This document shows, piece by piece, positions 26,395 to 35,691 of a DNA stretch of 64,000 nt. Numbering within the stretch: position 1 is the stretch's first letter; each line of letters begins with the position of its first letter. The translations under genes were made by a program, and so were the position numbers. The stretch lies in NCBI RefSeq assembly GCF_004005845.1, contig NZ_SADE01000001.1, positions 620,001-684,000 on the forward strand, given 5' to 3'. This DNA comes from Hwanghaeella grinnelliae. GTDB taxonomy: Bacteria; Pseudomonadota; Alphaproteobacteria; UBA8366; Aestuariispiraceae. The notes below the pieces were generated by a model, which worked only from the letters and a program-made list of their open reading frames with translations, made no database searches and was not told the origin of the DNA.

Positions 26395-27480
26395 ATGACG
26401 GTAGAGACGAACGAGGTAGAGATGATCGACAAAGGTGCGGCCGATTTGGCGCAACGCGTTGAAGACCTGAAAGCGCTAAACCCGGGGCTGCGCGCCAGGG
26501 ATGTGGCGGCAGAACTGGGGGTCAGTGAATGCGCCTTGCTGTCAATTCGGTGCGGCGACGGCGTGGTGCGTTTGGATGGTGACTTCAAAGCTTTGATCAA
26601 GGGAATGCCCGCGGTGGGACGCGTGATGGTATTGACGCGCAACGAGCACGTTGTCCATGAACGGCATGGTGAATTTGGAAAAATCGGATTCAATAGTCAT
26701 GTCGGGATTGTCTTGAACGAGACGGTCGACCTTCGCATTTTCATCAATCACTGGGCTTTCGGATTCTGTGTGAATGAGGTGGCGCGAAGCGGCACACGTA
26801 CAAGCCTGCAGTTTTTCGACCGTGCCGGTGTTGCCGTTCACAAAATCTACCTTGTCGATGCAAGCAACCGGTCTGCCTTTGATGATCTGGTTGCTTTGTT
26901 CGTGAGCGAGGATCAATTGCCTAGGGTGCCGGATGTTACCCCATACCCGGAAAAAAAGGCGGATACGGCAGATGAAAAGATTGACCGCGGCGCCATGCTG
27001 GAAGAATGGAGCGAACTGAAGGATCCGCATGACTTCCGGAAAGTGTTGTCGAACCACGGGGTCGGGCGGCACCAAGCGATGCGGCTCGCGGAAGGACGTT
27101 TTACGGAGCGTGCCCCGCTATCGGCCATGTCTGACGTTCTTCTTCTCGCCGCAAGCCGGAAAATTCCCATCATGGTCTTCGTCGCCAATCGGGGGTGCAT
27201 CCAGATCCATACCGGCCTGGTCGAAAACATCAAAAAGATGGGCGATTGGCTGAATGTGCTGGACCCCGACTTCAATCTTCATTTGCGGGAAGACCGAATT
27301 GTCGATGCCTTTATCGTCCGGAAACCGTCGGACGACGGAACGATCACTTCCCTGGAGGTCTATGACGCGGACAATGAATTGATCGTGACGGTGTTCGGCT
27401 TGCGTAAGCCGGGCAATCAAGAGCTCGAGGCATGGCGGACCCTTACCGCTGAAGTCGCCGGCACGATGTCGGCAGCCTGA
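26395..27480 (+). CDS. hmuS: Cytoplasmic hemin-binding/degrading factor HmuS
   Basis: A 361-residue HemS/HmuS/PhuS-family protein that receives heme in the cytoplasm and passes it on or degrades it. It consists of two related halves (about residues 30-185 and 205-355) that each begin with a helical region and a beta sheet. Characteristic stretches include LTRNEHVVHERHGEFGKI and IMVFVANRGCIQIHTGLVENI. The start has GGGAAGGCAAG upstream. It sits between hemP and the heme ABC importer genes, the common order in Alphaproteobacteria. Confidence 0.93.
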   Translation: MTVETNEVEMIDKGAADLAQRVEDLKALNPGLRARDVAAELGVSECALLSIRCGDGVVRLDGDFKALIKGMPAVGRVMVLTRNEHVVHERHGEFGKIGFNSHVGIVLNETVDLRIFINHWAFGFCVNEVARSGTRTSLQFFDRAGVAVHKIYLVDASNRSAFDDLVALFVSEDQLPRVPDVTPYPEKKADTADEKIDRGAMLEEWSELKDPHDFRKVLSNHGVGRHQAMRLAEGRFTERAPLSAMSDVLLLAASRKIPIMVFVANRGCIQIHTGLVENIKKMGDWLNVLDPDFNLHLREDRIVDAFIVRKPSDDGTITSLEVYDADNELIVTVFGLRKPGNQELEAWRTLTAEVAGTMSAA

Positions 27481-27513
27481 TTTCCACCGGTTACCATTTG
27501 AAGGGAGCGTACA

Positions 27514-28416
27514 ATGTTGACCACTCGCTTTCAGCGTCGTCAGGTCCTCGCCGGAATGGCCGCGACAGCGTTCATGATGCCCGGCGTGGCGACCGGTTCT
27601 CAGCAACACAGGATCGTTTCCGTCGGCGGTTCGGTTACGGAAACGATCTACTTCCTGGACCGAGGCCTTCTTCTTGTCGGCTCGGACACGACATCGAGTT
27701 ATCCGGAGGCTGCAAAGAACCTGCCGAAGGTCGGCTATATGCGCAATTTGTCGGTGGAGGGGGTGCTGTCCCTGGAACCGACAATGGTGCTGCTGGAGGA
27801 AGGCGCCGGTCCGCCGGTCGCGCTGGACAGTCTATCATCGATCGGTGTGCGCATTGAAAAAGTCGACGAGGCCCGGTCCATTGCGGATGTCGTCACCAAG
27901 ATCCGGCGAATTGCCGGTCTGGTCGACGCGGAAGGTGAGGGGGATGAATTGGCGCGGACCGTTGCCGCCCGGGCCAAGGCCATCGGCGAGGCGGTTGCGG
28001 TGGTCGACACCCGCCCAACCGTGTTGTTTCTTCTGGACGTGAAAGACGGCGCCTTGATGACCGCCGGTAAAAACACTTCGGTCGAGTCCATTGTCGACCT
28101 TGCCGGGGGACGACTGGTCTTCGATGAATTCGAGGGTTTCAAACCCGTGACTGCCGAGGCGGTTCAGCAGGCCGATCCGGACGTTATCCTCCTAATGCAG
28201 CATGTCGGCCATCGCCTGGGTGGGGAAGAGGCTGTCGCCCGACTGCCGGTGATGGCGCATCTTCGGGCCGCCCAGGAAGGCAGGGTCATTGCCATGGACG
28301 GGCTTTTGCTTTTGGGGTTCGGGCCACGGACCCCGGACGCCGTCCAAACCCTGGCGCGCCTCATCCATGGTGCGGCCGCAGTGCCGAACATCCTCGAGCC
28401 CCTACGGGCAGGATGA
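27514..28416 (+). CDS. hmuT: Heme ABC transporter substrate-binding protein HmuT
   Basis: A 300-residue periplasmic cluster A-III binding protein that takes heme from the receptor to HmuUV. An export signal with a twin-arginine-like start (QRRQVLAGMAATAFM) precedes the mature domain (RIVSVGGSVTETIYFLDRG). The tyrosine in SSYPEAAKNLPKVGYMRNLS lies where HmuT/PhuT proteins place their heme ligand. The stop codon overlaps the hmuU start (ATGA). The preceding gene is hmuS, 33 bp upstream. Confidence 0.93.
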   Translation: MLTTRFQRRQVLAGMAATAFMMPGVATGSQQHRIVSVGGSVTETIYFLDRGLLLVGSDTTSSYPEAAKNLPKVGYMRNLSVEGVLSLEPTMVLLEEGAGPPVALDSLSSIGVRIEKVDEARSIADVVTKIRRIAGLVDAEGEGDELARTVAARAKAIGEAVAVVDTRPTVLFLLDVKDGALMTAGKNTSVESIVDLAGGRLVFDEFEGFKPVTAEAVQQADPDVILLMQHVGHRLGGEEAVARLPVMAHLRAAQEGRVIAMDGLLLLGFGPRTPDAVQTLARLIHGAAAVPNILEPLRAG

Positions 28417-29465
28417 GTATTGCTGAAACATTGCCGGTTCGGATTGGGTTAACCAAGCGGACGTTGGTCCTTGGCGCATTGTTTACTGGGACGATTCTGG
28501 CAGGCTTGGTTGCGCTTTCCTTCGGCGCTTATCCGGTCAACGTTGTTGCGGCCCTGCAATCGCTTTTGACGGATGATGTGGACCGGGCGGGGCTTGTCAT
28601 AGCGCAAGTTCGTTTGCCACGCGTCGTCTTCGGCTTGCTGGTCGGCGCGGCGCTTGGCGGAAGCGGTGCTGCCTTGCAGGTCATGTTCCGCAACCCATTG
28701 GCCGACCCGGGATTGATCGGCATCTCCTCCGGTGCCGCCTTTGGCGCGGTTTCGGCGATTGTGGTCGGGGGAACCCTGGCGCCCAGTTTCATGGTGTGGG
28801 CCAGCTATTACGCGGTTCCGGCAATGGCATTCGTCGGTGCGGCAGGCGCCACGTTGTTGATCGTATCGATCGGGCAGACGAACGGCAGGGTCGACGTCGC
28901 CCTGATGCTGCTTGCCGGTATTGCGATAAACGCAATCGCACAATCGGGTGTCGGGGCCATGATGTTCCTCGCGGATGATCAGCAATTGCGAACGCTTACC
29001 TTTTGGACGTTGGGAAGTCTCGCCATCGCCGGCTGGGATGCGTTGCCGGCCATCGCGGTGGCGGTTCTGGTGCCTGTAGGTCTGCTCGCCGTGAACGGCG
29101 TGTCACTCAACCGGTTGCTGTTGGGGGATGTCGAAGCGGCGCATTTGGGCGTTGACGTCCGCAAGCTGAAAAGACTCGTCGTTCTATCGGTCGCCCTCTC
29201 GGTGGGGACGGCGGTTTCCTTTGCCGGTGCGATCGGTTTCGTCGGTCTTGTCGTGCCGCATTTGGTGAGATTGTTGGCCGGGCCGGACAATCGGATTGTC
29301 TTGCCGGGGTCTATAATGGGCGGCGCCATCGTCATGGTCATGGCGGACTTGGTTGCGAGAACTGTGGCGATTCCGGAAGACGTTCCAATCGGCCTGGTCC
29401 TGGGGGCTGTCGGCGGCCCCTTCTTTCTATGGCTTCTGGTTGCCAGGAAATGGCGGGTCCTATGA
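28413..29465 (+). CDS. hmuU: Heme ABC transporter permease HmuU
   Basis: A 350-residue FecCD/BtuC-family permease with about ten membrane helices. Recognisable elements are QVRLPRVVFGLLVGAALGGSG, NPLADPGLIGISSGAAFGAV, the coupling-helix region TAVSFAGAIGFVGLVVPHLVR near residue 270 and the terminal GAVGGPFFLWLLV. It overlaps hmuT by four bases at its start and hmuV by four bases at its end, so the three genes are translationally coupled. Confidence 0.94.
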   Translation: MSIAETLPVRIGLTKRTLVLGALFTGTILAGLVALSFGAYPVNVVAALQSLLTDDVDRAGLVIAQVRLPRVVFGLLVGAALGGSGAALQVMFRNPLADPGLIGISSGAAFGAVSAIVVGGTLAPSFMVWASYYAVPAMAFVGAAGATLLIVSIGQTNGRVDVALMLLAGIAINAIAQSGVGAMMFLADDQQLRTLTFWTLGSLAIAGWDALPAIAVAVLVPVGLLAVNGVSLNRLLLGDVEAAHLGVDVRKLKRLVVLSVALSVGTAVSFAGAIGFVGLVVPHLVRLLAGPDNRIVLPGSIMGGAIVMVMADLVARTVAIPEDVPIGLVLGAVGGPFFLWLLVARKWRVL

Positions 29466-30262
29466 CGATCACGCTTAAGCAGGTATGCGTCAGCCTTGCT
29501 GGTCGACAGGTTCTGCACGGTATCGATCTTATGATCCATCCGGGGCAGGTGACGGCCCTTGTCGGCCCAAACGGAGCTGGAAAGTCGACCCTGCTTGGCG
29601 TGCTGGCCGGCGATGTTTCGCCGGACAAGGGGCAGGTCACGTTTCATGGCCGCGAAATACGCACGATCGCCCCGAAGGAACGCGCTATGATGCGGACCGT
29701 CATGCGACAATCCTTCGACATGTCCTTCGCTTTTCTTGTCCGCGACATCGTCGAAATGGGGGTACTGGACCGTATCGCCGAGCGGGACAAACCGGCCTTG
29801 GTCGACCGTGCACTCCGGGAAACGGGCATGACGGCATTCCGGGATCGGCAGGTGACGAGATTGTCGGGAGGCGAACGGCAGCGCGTTTCCTTTGCCCGGG
29901 CTGTCGCGCAAATCCGCTCCTCGGATCATCTGGACTGTGCGCGCTATCTATTCCTGGACGAACCGACCGCCAGCTTGGATATGGCCCACCAGGCCTTGAT
30001 CCTGAATCAAGCGCGGTCCTTTGCGGAACAGGGGCTTGGTGTTGTCGTCGTTCTTCATGACCTCAATCTCGCTTCGGCCGTCGCGGACCGGATCTTGTTG
30101 CTGGGCGACGGTCATTTGGCGATGGATGGCCGGCCGGCGGAAGTCGTCCGTGAAGACGTTCTGACAAGAACCTTCGCAGCCCCGGTTTCGGTGTTCGAGA
30201 ACGGCTCGGCGCGCCATGTAGCCGTTCGGCTTGGTCACGAAGGCGGTAAAGCCCTCTCCTGA
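29462..30262 (+). CDS. hmuV: Heme ABC transporter ATP-binding protein HmuV
   Basis: A 266-residue FecE/HmuV-type ATPase. It has Walker A GPNGAGKST (residues ~34-42), signature LSGGERQRVSFARAVAQ, Walker B YLFLDEPTASLD and H-loop VVLHDLNLAS. The inserted IRSSDHLDCAR before Walker B is typical of HmuV. I chose ATG 29462, which overlaps the hmuU stop (ATGA); an upstream TTG in the same frame lies inside hmuU. It ends the heme operon, convergent with the kinase gene at 30294. Confidence 0.94.
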   Translation: MTITLKQVCVSLAGRQVLHGIDLMIHPGQVTALVGPNGAGKSTLLGVLAGDVSPDKGQVTFHGREIRTIAPKERAMMRTVMRQSFDMSFAFLVRDIVEMGVLDRIAERDKPALVDRALRETGMTAFRDRQVTRLSGGERQRVSFARAVAQIRSSDHLDCARYLFLDEPTASLDMAHQALILNQARSFAEQGLGVVVVLHDLNLASAVADRILLLGDGHLAMDGRPAEVVREDVLTRTFAAPVSVFENGSARHVAVRLGHEGGKALS

Positions 30263-30293
30263 TCCATATGCTTGGCGTCGAGAGGCGGGAAAA

Positions 30294-31643
30294 TCAGGCG
30301 GCTTCCGGAAAACAAAGCGTGACGGTCGTTCCCTTACCAAGAACGCTGTCGATCTTTAGGTCACCGTGATGTAGCTCCATGAGCTTCTTCGAAAGAGAAA
30401 GACCCAGACCGGTACCTTTTTGGGCGGTCTCCAGGTTGTTTTGACCCTGACCGAAAGGCTGCATGACTTTTGCGAGTTCGTTGGGCGCTATGCCGGGGCC
30501 GCTGTCGCGGACCACGATAAAGGTTTCCCCGGCTTCGTCCTTTCGCGCGGTGACCACAACTTTCCCGCCGTTGTTCGAATATTTGACCGCGTTGTGGATC
30601 AGGTTGACCATGATCTGCCGAAATGCCTGAAGGTCCGCATGCAGTTGCGCGCAGTTGCCGGGGATTTCGATCGAGATGATTTCGTCGTTTGTTGCGTGCT
30701 CGGGACCCGCCATGCGTGAACATTCCTGAATCACATCGGCAAGCGGAAAGAGTGTCGGGTTCAGTTCGTATTTCCCGGCCTCGACTTTGGAAATGTCCAG
30801 AACATCGTTCACAATTTCAAGCAAGTGATCGCCAGCCTGTTTAATCAACCCTGCATATTCGAGATATCGGTTATCGACGTTCCCGCCGAAAACACGCAAT
30901 TTGATGATCTCTGAATAGCCCAGGATTGCGTTTAACGGGGTGCGGAACTCATGGCTCATATGCGCCAGGAATTGTGATTTGGAATCACTGGCTTGTATCA
31001 ACCGGTCTCTGCTTTCTTCAATTGCCAGCTTTTGCACGTGAAGGCGCAGGCGGCTTCGCCAAAGCAGATAGGCGAAGATCGCCCCGGTTATGGCGAGGCC
31101 ACCGGTTGATGCGATAAGAAGCCTTGTTGATTGTATCACCTCCAGCCGCCGTTTTTCCCGGTACTGCTGGGCCAACTGGACAATGCGCCCGACAAGGTAG
31201 TTCATGTCCTTGACGAATCCTTGAAGACGGCTGTGGATACCCATTGGCAAGGGGGTGTTTTTCATTGCCGCTACGTCGAACAAATCCGCTTCGGATTGTA
31301 CCTGGCGGGAAATCGTCGCAAGCAGGGAGAGTTCTTCCTCAGTCAGAATCTCGGTGTAGGGCGGGCGTTTTGGCAGGCTCTGGAGGCGCTGATAGACGAT
31401 ATCGTATTGCAGCATCGCGTCCCGAGCGGCGCCGGGCACTGTTCCTTCTTCATGGGCGCGAAGTTCTGCCAACAGAAGATTGAAGTGCATGCGCAGTTGG
31501 ATCGCCGCCAAGCCGCTGGAATCGTAATTCTTTATTGAGACCTGCTTTAACGTGGTCAGCGAATACACGATCGATGCCGCGCTTAAAGTCAGAAAGAGCG
31601 CGGTCAGGATGCTGAAAATCAGTGACAGGTGTCTGTTTATCAC
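30294..31643 (-). CDS. Membrane sensor histidine kinase
   Basis: A 449-residue inner-membrane kinase. Two transmembrane segments (about residues 7-30 and 173-195) bracket a mostly helical periplasmic sensor of ~140 residues. A HisKA domain (HMSHEFRTPLNAILG, phospho-His231) and an ATPase domain with HNAVKYSN, DSGPGI and GTGLGLSLS follow. The start is GTG. The gene lies 40 bp downstream of the periplasmic molybdopterin-fold protein gene on the same strand, so that protein is likely a sensory partner or shares its role. No response regulator is adjacent. Confidence 0.9.
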   Translation of the reverse strand: MINRHLSLIFSILTALFLTLSAASIVYSLTTLKQVSIKNYDSSGLAAIQLRMHFNLLLAELRAHEEGTVPGAARDAMLQYDIVYQRLQSLPKRPPYTEILTEEELSLLATISRQVQSEADLFDVAAMKNTPLPMGIHSRLQGFVKDMNYLVGRIVQLAQQYREKRRLEVIQSTRLLIASTGGLAITGAIFAYLLWRSRLRLHVQKLAIEESRDRLIQASDSKSQFLAHMSHEFRTPLNAILGYSEIIKLRVFGGNVDNRYLEYAGLIKQAGDHLLEIVNDVLDISKVEAGKYELNPTLFPLADVIQECSRMAGPEHATNDEIISIEIPGNCAQLHADLQAFRQIMVNLIHNAVKYSNNGGKVVVTARKDEAGETFIVVRDSGPGIAPNELAKVMQPFGQGQNNLETAQKGTGLGLSLSKKLMELHHGDLKIDSVLGKGTTVTLCFPEAA

Positions 31644-31683
31644 AATGCCGTCGCTTCGCGCAGTCGTGGGTATAAGGATGCGT

Positions 31684-32220
31684 TTACTGTATATTGAGGC
31701 TACTTAGTTGCCAGACGCTTCTTGTGCTGAATTTTTCTTCGACCAATTCTGGATATTGATCCAGCGGATATATGATCCAAGTGGGCCCTTTGTTCCTGAT
31801 GCCCATTTCTTTCCCATTCCACACCATCGCCAAAAGTACCGGGTAGTCCAGCATGTCCCGCGTCGGTATTTCCACTGTGTAACCGTCCAGGGCGGTTGCG
31901 ACAATCACTTGACCTTGAGCGCCGACGGCTTTCAGCAAGGCTGCCAATCGGGGCCCCTGAAAGTCTTGCGGAGTTTCTTCGAAGGGCGTCGTCGTTGTAA
32001 GTGTTTCCATGCCGAGGGCTGTCAGCATCTGCCGGTCGAAATGCGCTTCGTCACCGACATTCGTCTCGCTGATATTGCCGCCTACCACGAGGATCACCTC
32101 GCCGGTCGGAGCCTCCATTTCGGCATGCGCATCGCACGGCAAACCAGACAGTGCCGTCAACCAAAAAGCAGAAAGCGCAACCGCGAATATAAGCGGTCTT
32201 GTATTTGAAAATAATGACAT
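31684..32220 (-). CDS. Periplasmic molybdopterin-fold (SUOX-like) protein, cysteine-free
   Basis: A 178-residue exported protein: signal peptide to about CDAHA (residues ~1-32), then a compact domain. The domain has the order LVVGGNISETN, a middle PFEETPQDFQGPRLAALLKAVGA, then VIVATALDGYTVEIP and the end GPTWIIYPLDQYPEL...RSVWQLSSLNI. This order resembles the sulfite-oxidase/YedY molybdopterin-binding fold. The only cysteine is in the signal peptide, so the usual Cys ligand to molybdenum is absent and catalysis is unlikely. I chose ATG 32220 (GGAAAC upstream) over an ATG at 32253. It precedes the sensor kinase by 40 bp and may bind a ligand for it. Confidence 0.7.
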   Translation of the reverse strand: MSLFSNTRPLIFAVALSAFWLTALSGLPCDAHAEMEAPTGEVILVVGGNISETNVGDEAHFDRQMLTALGMETLTTTTPFEETPQDFQGPRLAALLKAVGAQGQVIVATALDGYTVEIPTRDMLDYPVLLAMVWNGKEMGIRNKGPTWIIYPLDQYPELVEEKFSTRSVWQLSSLNIQ

Positions 32221-32442
32221 TTTTGTTTCCAATACTGAATATAACACCGGCATGTATGCCAGATTCGTACCGTACCTTATTCAACCCGATGCCGGTTAAG
32301 GAATTGATAACGTCGGGCCGTTTTCGGAGGCTCGGTGAAAAGTGCTGTTTCCACAGCAGGTGTTTCCAATCCCGGCCGCGTTCGCCTAGGATCGACACAG
32401 AAACACACCCGCCATATCGGCATTTCCCGCGAGTATTTGAAA

Positions 32443-34578
32443 ATGACCCATCAGTTTCCCCGTATACCGGTTATCGGTTATTGCGATCCCCTGTCCGTCC
32501 GCGCCGGCGGGACCGTCTCTTTTAAGGTTTCCGCTTCCGGTGAAGGGGATTTTTCAGCCCGTTTGATGCGGTCGATTTGCGCGGATCCGAACCCGGCTGG
32601 GCCCGGCATCGTCGAGGAGGAGGTCGAGGCCTCGATCAACGCTGATTATCCGGCCCGCCGGCAGGGCTTTAACCCGGGTTCGTACGGGATTGTCCAAACG
32701 GGTCCCGCGATTCCCGATGATGTGACGTTTACGGCGAAAATCTGGCCGACGCTTCCCGGCGCCGGAGAACAAGTGATCATGAGCCTCAGCGGGGTTGATC
32801 TGTTCCTGGATGAAAAAGGGGCGTTGGCGGGGCGGGCCGGCGACACCGTGGTGACGACCGGGCGCAAGCTGTCGCCCAGGAAATGGTATCTGGCGCGGCT
32901 TTCTTACGACTGTTCGACCGGAAAGCTGAGTGTCGAGGAAACACCGAAGGACCTATGGGGCGAACCCGCCCTGGGTGAAGGCAATGCGAAGGGGTTCGAA
33001 CCACAGTTGGGCGGAGCGATGCTGATCGCCGCTGCCTTGCGCGATGGGCATGCGGATCGGCATTTCGATGGGAAGATCGAAGCGCCCACCGTTTATGCCG
33101 CCGACAGCGCGGATTCCCGCAAATTGGCAGCGCGTTGGGATTTCGCAAAAGCGACCTCATCCCTCCGGATCGAAGATGTTGGGCCGCATGGACTGCATGG
33201 GCGCCTGGTCAATCATCCGGCGCGTGCCATGACCGGTTATGACTGGGACGGGTCGGAAATGAATTGGCGCCATAAGCCGGAACATTACGGCGCCATCCAT
33301 TTCCATCGCGATGACATTTACGATTTCGGCTGGGAAACGGATATCGAATGGACCGTGCCCGACGATTTGCCGTCAGGCATTTATGTCTTGCGGATCACCC
33401 AAGGCGAATACGAAGACGCCATTCCGTTCTTCGTCTGCCCGCCGAAAGGCAAACGAAGCGCGGACCTCTGTGTTCTGGTTTCGACTTTCACCTATACGAT
33501 TTACGGCAACCATTCACGGCCCGACTTCAAGCCGGAATGGAAGGAAAAGTTCAGCCGTTGGAACGGTTATCCTTGGAATCCGGCGGAATACGAGGAATTG
33601 GGCTGCTCCACATACAACTTCCACAAGGATGGGTCGGGCGTTTGCCATTGCTCTCACTTGCGGCCGCTTCTCAATACGCGGCCCGGCTATATCACGATGG
33701 GCTATGGCGATAGTTCCGGCCTGCGTCATTTCCAGGCGGACAGCCATCTGATCTGGTGGCTGCATGAAAAGGGCATCCCCTTTGACATCGTCACTGACCG
33801 GGAATTGCACGACGAAGGCGTCGATGCGGTGAAAGGCTATAAAGCGGTCACGACCGGCAGCCATCCCGAATACCACACACCGAAAACGCTCGACGCCTTG
33901 CTCGATTACCGGAATGGCGGCGGCAAGTTCATGTATCTCGGCGGGAATGGATTTTATTGGCGCGTCGCCGTCCATCCGGAGGAAGAGGGCATCATTGAAA
34001 TCCGCCGCGCGGAAGGTGGCATCCGGGCTTGGGCTGCGGAGCCGGGCGAATATTTCATGGCGTTCGACGGCGGCTATGGCGGCCTTTGGCGCCGCAACGG
34101 TCGTCCGCCCCAGCATTTGGCCGGTGTCGGCTTCACAAGCCAAGGCCAATTCGAGGGGACCTACTACCGTCGAACCGAAGACAGCCGGTCTGCGGACATG
34201 GCCTGGGTCTTCGAAGGAGTTGAGGGCGATATCCTGGGTGATTTCGGATTTTCCGGTGGTGGTGCGGCCGGCTATGAGTTGGACCGTGTTGACGTTCGCT
34301 TGGGATCACCGGAGAATGTTCGAATCCTCGCCATTTCGGAAAACCACCCGGATTCTTTCGTCCTGGTGCCGGAAGAACTGCTGACCCACATAACGACATG
34401 GGCGAACCAACCCATGGAAGAACTGATCCGTGCCGATATGAGCTATTTCGACGTGCCGGGCGGTGGTGCCGTCTTTTCCGTCGGGTCGATCACTTTCTGC
34501 GGTTCTCTGCCCTGGAACGGCGGCGACAATAACATCAGCCGCATCATGGAGAACGTTATCCGACGCTTCACGGCCTGA
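32443..34578 (+). CDS. N,N-dimethylformamidase large-subunit-like protein
   Basis: A 711-residue protein of the DMFase beta/large-subunit family. Residues ~90-230 look like a LamG/concanavalin-like domain (DVTFTAKIWPTLPGAGEQVI...RKWYLARLSYDCSTGKLSVE). The remainder is the catalytic-type domain with LVSTFTYTIYGNHS, SHLRPLL, the GSHPEYHTPKTLDALLDY motif and GGKFMYLGGNGFYWRV. In characterised DMFase the iron site uses two tyrosines and a glutamate; the tyrosine in the HPEY motif is a candidate here, but no alignment was done. I chose ATG 32443 because the 36 upstream codons (from 32335) do not resemble the family. No small-subunit gene is adjacent. The substrate is unknown and may be another amide. 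Confidence 0.78.
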   Translation: MTHQFPRIPVIGYCDPLSVRAGGTVSFKVSASGEGDFSARLMRSICADPNPAGPGIVEEEVEASINADYPARRQGFNPGSYGIVQTGPAIPDDVTFTAKIWPTLPGAGEQVIMSLSGVDLFLDEKGALAGRAGDTVVTTGRKLSPRKWYLARLSYDCSTGKLSVEETPKDLWGEPALGEGNAKGFEPQLGGAMLIAAALRDGHADRHFDGKIEAPTVYAADSADSRKLAARWDFAKATSSLRIEDVGPHGLHGRLVNHPARAMTGYDWDGSEMNWRHKPEHYGAIHFHRDDIYDFGWETDIEWTVPDDLPSGIYVLRITQGEYEDAIPFFVCPPKGKRSADLCVLVSTFTYTIYGNHSRPDFKPEWKEKFSRWNGYPWNPAEYEELGCSTYNFHKDGSGVCHCSHLRPLLNTRPGYITMGYGDSSGLRHFQADSHLIWWLHEKGIPFDIVTDRELHDEGVDAVKGYKAVTTGSHPEYHTPKTLDALLDYRNGGGKFMYLGGNGFYWRVAVHPEEEGIIEIRRAEGGIRAWAAEPGEYFMAFDGGYGGLWRRNGRPPQHLAGVGFTSQGQFEGTYYRRTEDSRSADMAWVFEGVEGDILGDFGFSGGGAAGYELDRVDVRLGSPENVRILAISENHPDSFVLVPEELLTHITTWANQPMEELIRADMSYFDVPGGGAVFSVGSITFCGSLPWNGGDNNISRIMENVIRRFTA

Positions 34579-34622
34579 AGCCTATCGGCTTTACGGCATG
34601 GCAGCGAACGGGCTTGGATCGT

Positions 34623-35000
34623 CTAGCGTACTTTGCGCCAGACGATCCAGGCAAAGAGGGCCATGTTGGCGATGAGAATCACTGAAGCGATCGCGGCAAT
34701 GGGATCGCCGATCTCGATATTGCCATCGTAGATGAGATACAAACCAGCGACCAAGACGACCAGTGCGGCATGGGCGGCGAGCATGTGCAGCTTTGGCAAA
34801 AGACCGGCTGTTGCATCCGGCCACAGTTTGTAAACCGCCGCATAGATCGTCATGCCCACCCAACCGAACAGCATCAGATGCGCATGTGTCGGCAATTGGC
34901 TGTGGTCATGGCTTGCAGCCATGTGAATACCAAGCGCCATGCCTGCCAAGGCATACAAAACGGATGCGCGAAGGAAGTGGACGGATAGGCCTCTGTTCAC
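34623..35000 (-). CDS. Mini heme-copper-oxidase-like membrane protein
   Basis: A 125-residue protein with four hydrophobic helices. Residues ~20-60 carry histidines in a pattern (GIHMAASHDHSQLPTHAHLMLFGWVGMTIYA) reminiscent of the heme-binding helix of cytochrome oxidase or NorB subunit I. It is far too short to be an oxidase. Similar small proteins are found near respiration and nitrogen-oxide genes. It starts at GTG with a strong GGGGAG. A 7-bp inverted repeat sits 12 bp upstream, suggesting repression or activation by a dedicated regulator. Confidence 0.65.
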   Translation of the reverse strand: MNRGLSVHFLRASVLYALAGMALGIHMAASHDHSQLPTHAHLMLFGWVGMTIYAAVYKLWPDATAGLLPKLHMLAAHAALVVLVAGLYLIYDGNIEIGDPIAAIASVILIANMALFAWIVWRKVR

Positions 35001-35012
35001 GACGGTGCTCCC

Positions 35013-35039
35013 CTCTAATACGACATTGTTTTATTAGAG
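35013..35039. promoter_or_regulatory. Inverted repeat CTCTAAT-N13-ATTAGAG
   Basis: A perfect 7-bp inverted repeat lies immediately upstream of the GTG start and ribosome-binding site of the small membrane protein. It is AT-rich and well placed for an operator. No regulator can be assigned. Confidence 0.45.
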
Positions 35040-35117
35040 AAACGTTATGGGAGTCTTTCTGCGGCGCAAACAGATTTTTGATGCCGCAACAGTTTCGGGA
35101 CGGGCCGGTCCCTCCGG

Positions 35118-35630
35118 TCAGTCCGCGAAGTCGATTCTGTCCTGAACCGCCTCAATCCCGGCATTGGCGCAGTTGGCGTCGATATCCCCGCCAGGCGCGC
35201 CAGACACGCCGACCGCCCCGACCAGGGATCCAGCAGCGCGGATGGGGATGCCGCCTTCCATAACGATGATGCCGTCCATATGGTTCAACTCCGCGCGGAT
35301 ATCCTCACGGCTATCGCGCATCTCCACCGATGCCACACCGGACATGATCGAAAGCCCCGCCTTGCGGGCGGCTATTTCCAGTGTGTGGCGGCGGGCGAAG
35401 GTGTCCCTCTGCGAGGCCATCGTATCGCCCGCCCGGTCCAATACGACCGCGGCGACCTGATACCCCATCTCACGACAGCTTTGCACGGCGCCGCGCGCGA
35501 TATCGGCGGCGAGGTCAGACCCCATCAAACGGACCTTGATGATGTCCTCGGCGGCGACACTGCTGCCGAGGGCGACTGTCCCGGCCAAGCAAGCGGCCCA
35601 TGTTGTTTTCTTGATGTTCGACGTTTTCAT
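35118..35630 (-). CDS. GlcG/HbpS family secreted protein
   Basis: A 170-residue protein with a signal peptide (MKTSNIKKTTWAACLAGTVA, cleavage near SVAAE) and a GlcG/HbpS domain. The domain has VAAVVLDRAGDTMASQRDTF, the middle ARKAGLSIMSG and the characteristic GIIVMEGGIPIRAAGSLVGA followed by VGVSGAPGGDIDANCA. Members bind heme or act as accessory sensors; some sit beside glycolate or sulfur genes. ATG 35630 has AGGAGG upstream; a longer open frame to 35903 overlaps the transporter gene and is spurious. It is 61 bp downstream of the YeeE/YedE-type gene and probably co-transcribed. Confidence 0.88.
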   Translation of the reverse strand: MKTSNIKKTTWAACLAGTVALGSSVAAEDIIKVRLMGSDLAADIARGAVQSCREMGYQVAAVVLDRAGDTMASQRDTFARRHTLEIAARKAGLSIMSGVASVEMRDSREDIRAELNHMDGIIVMEGGIPIRAAGSLVGAVGVSGAPGGDIDANCANAGIEAVQDRIDFAD

Positions 35631-35691
35631 TGTGATGTTCCTCCTCTCGATTGTTTTTGATTTGTTGGCTTCCTGGTTTTTGCCTTGTGTC

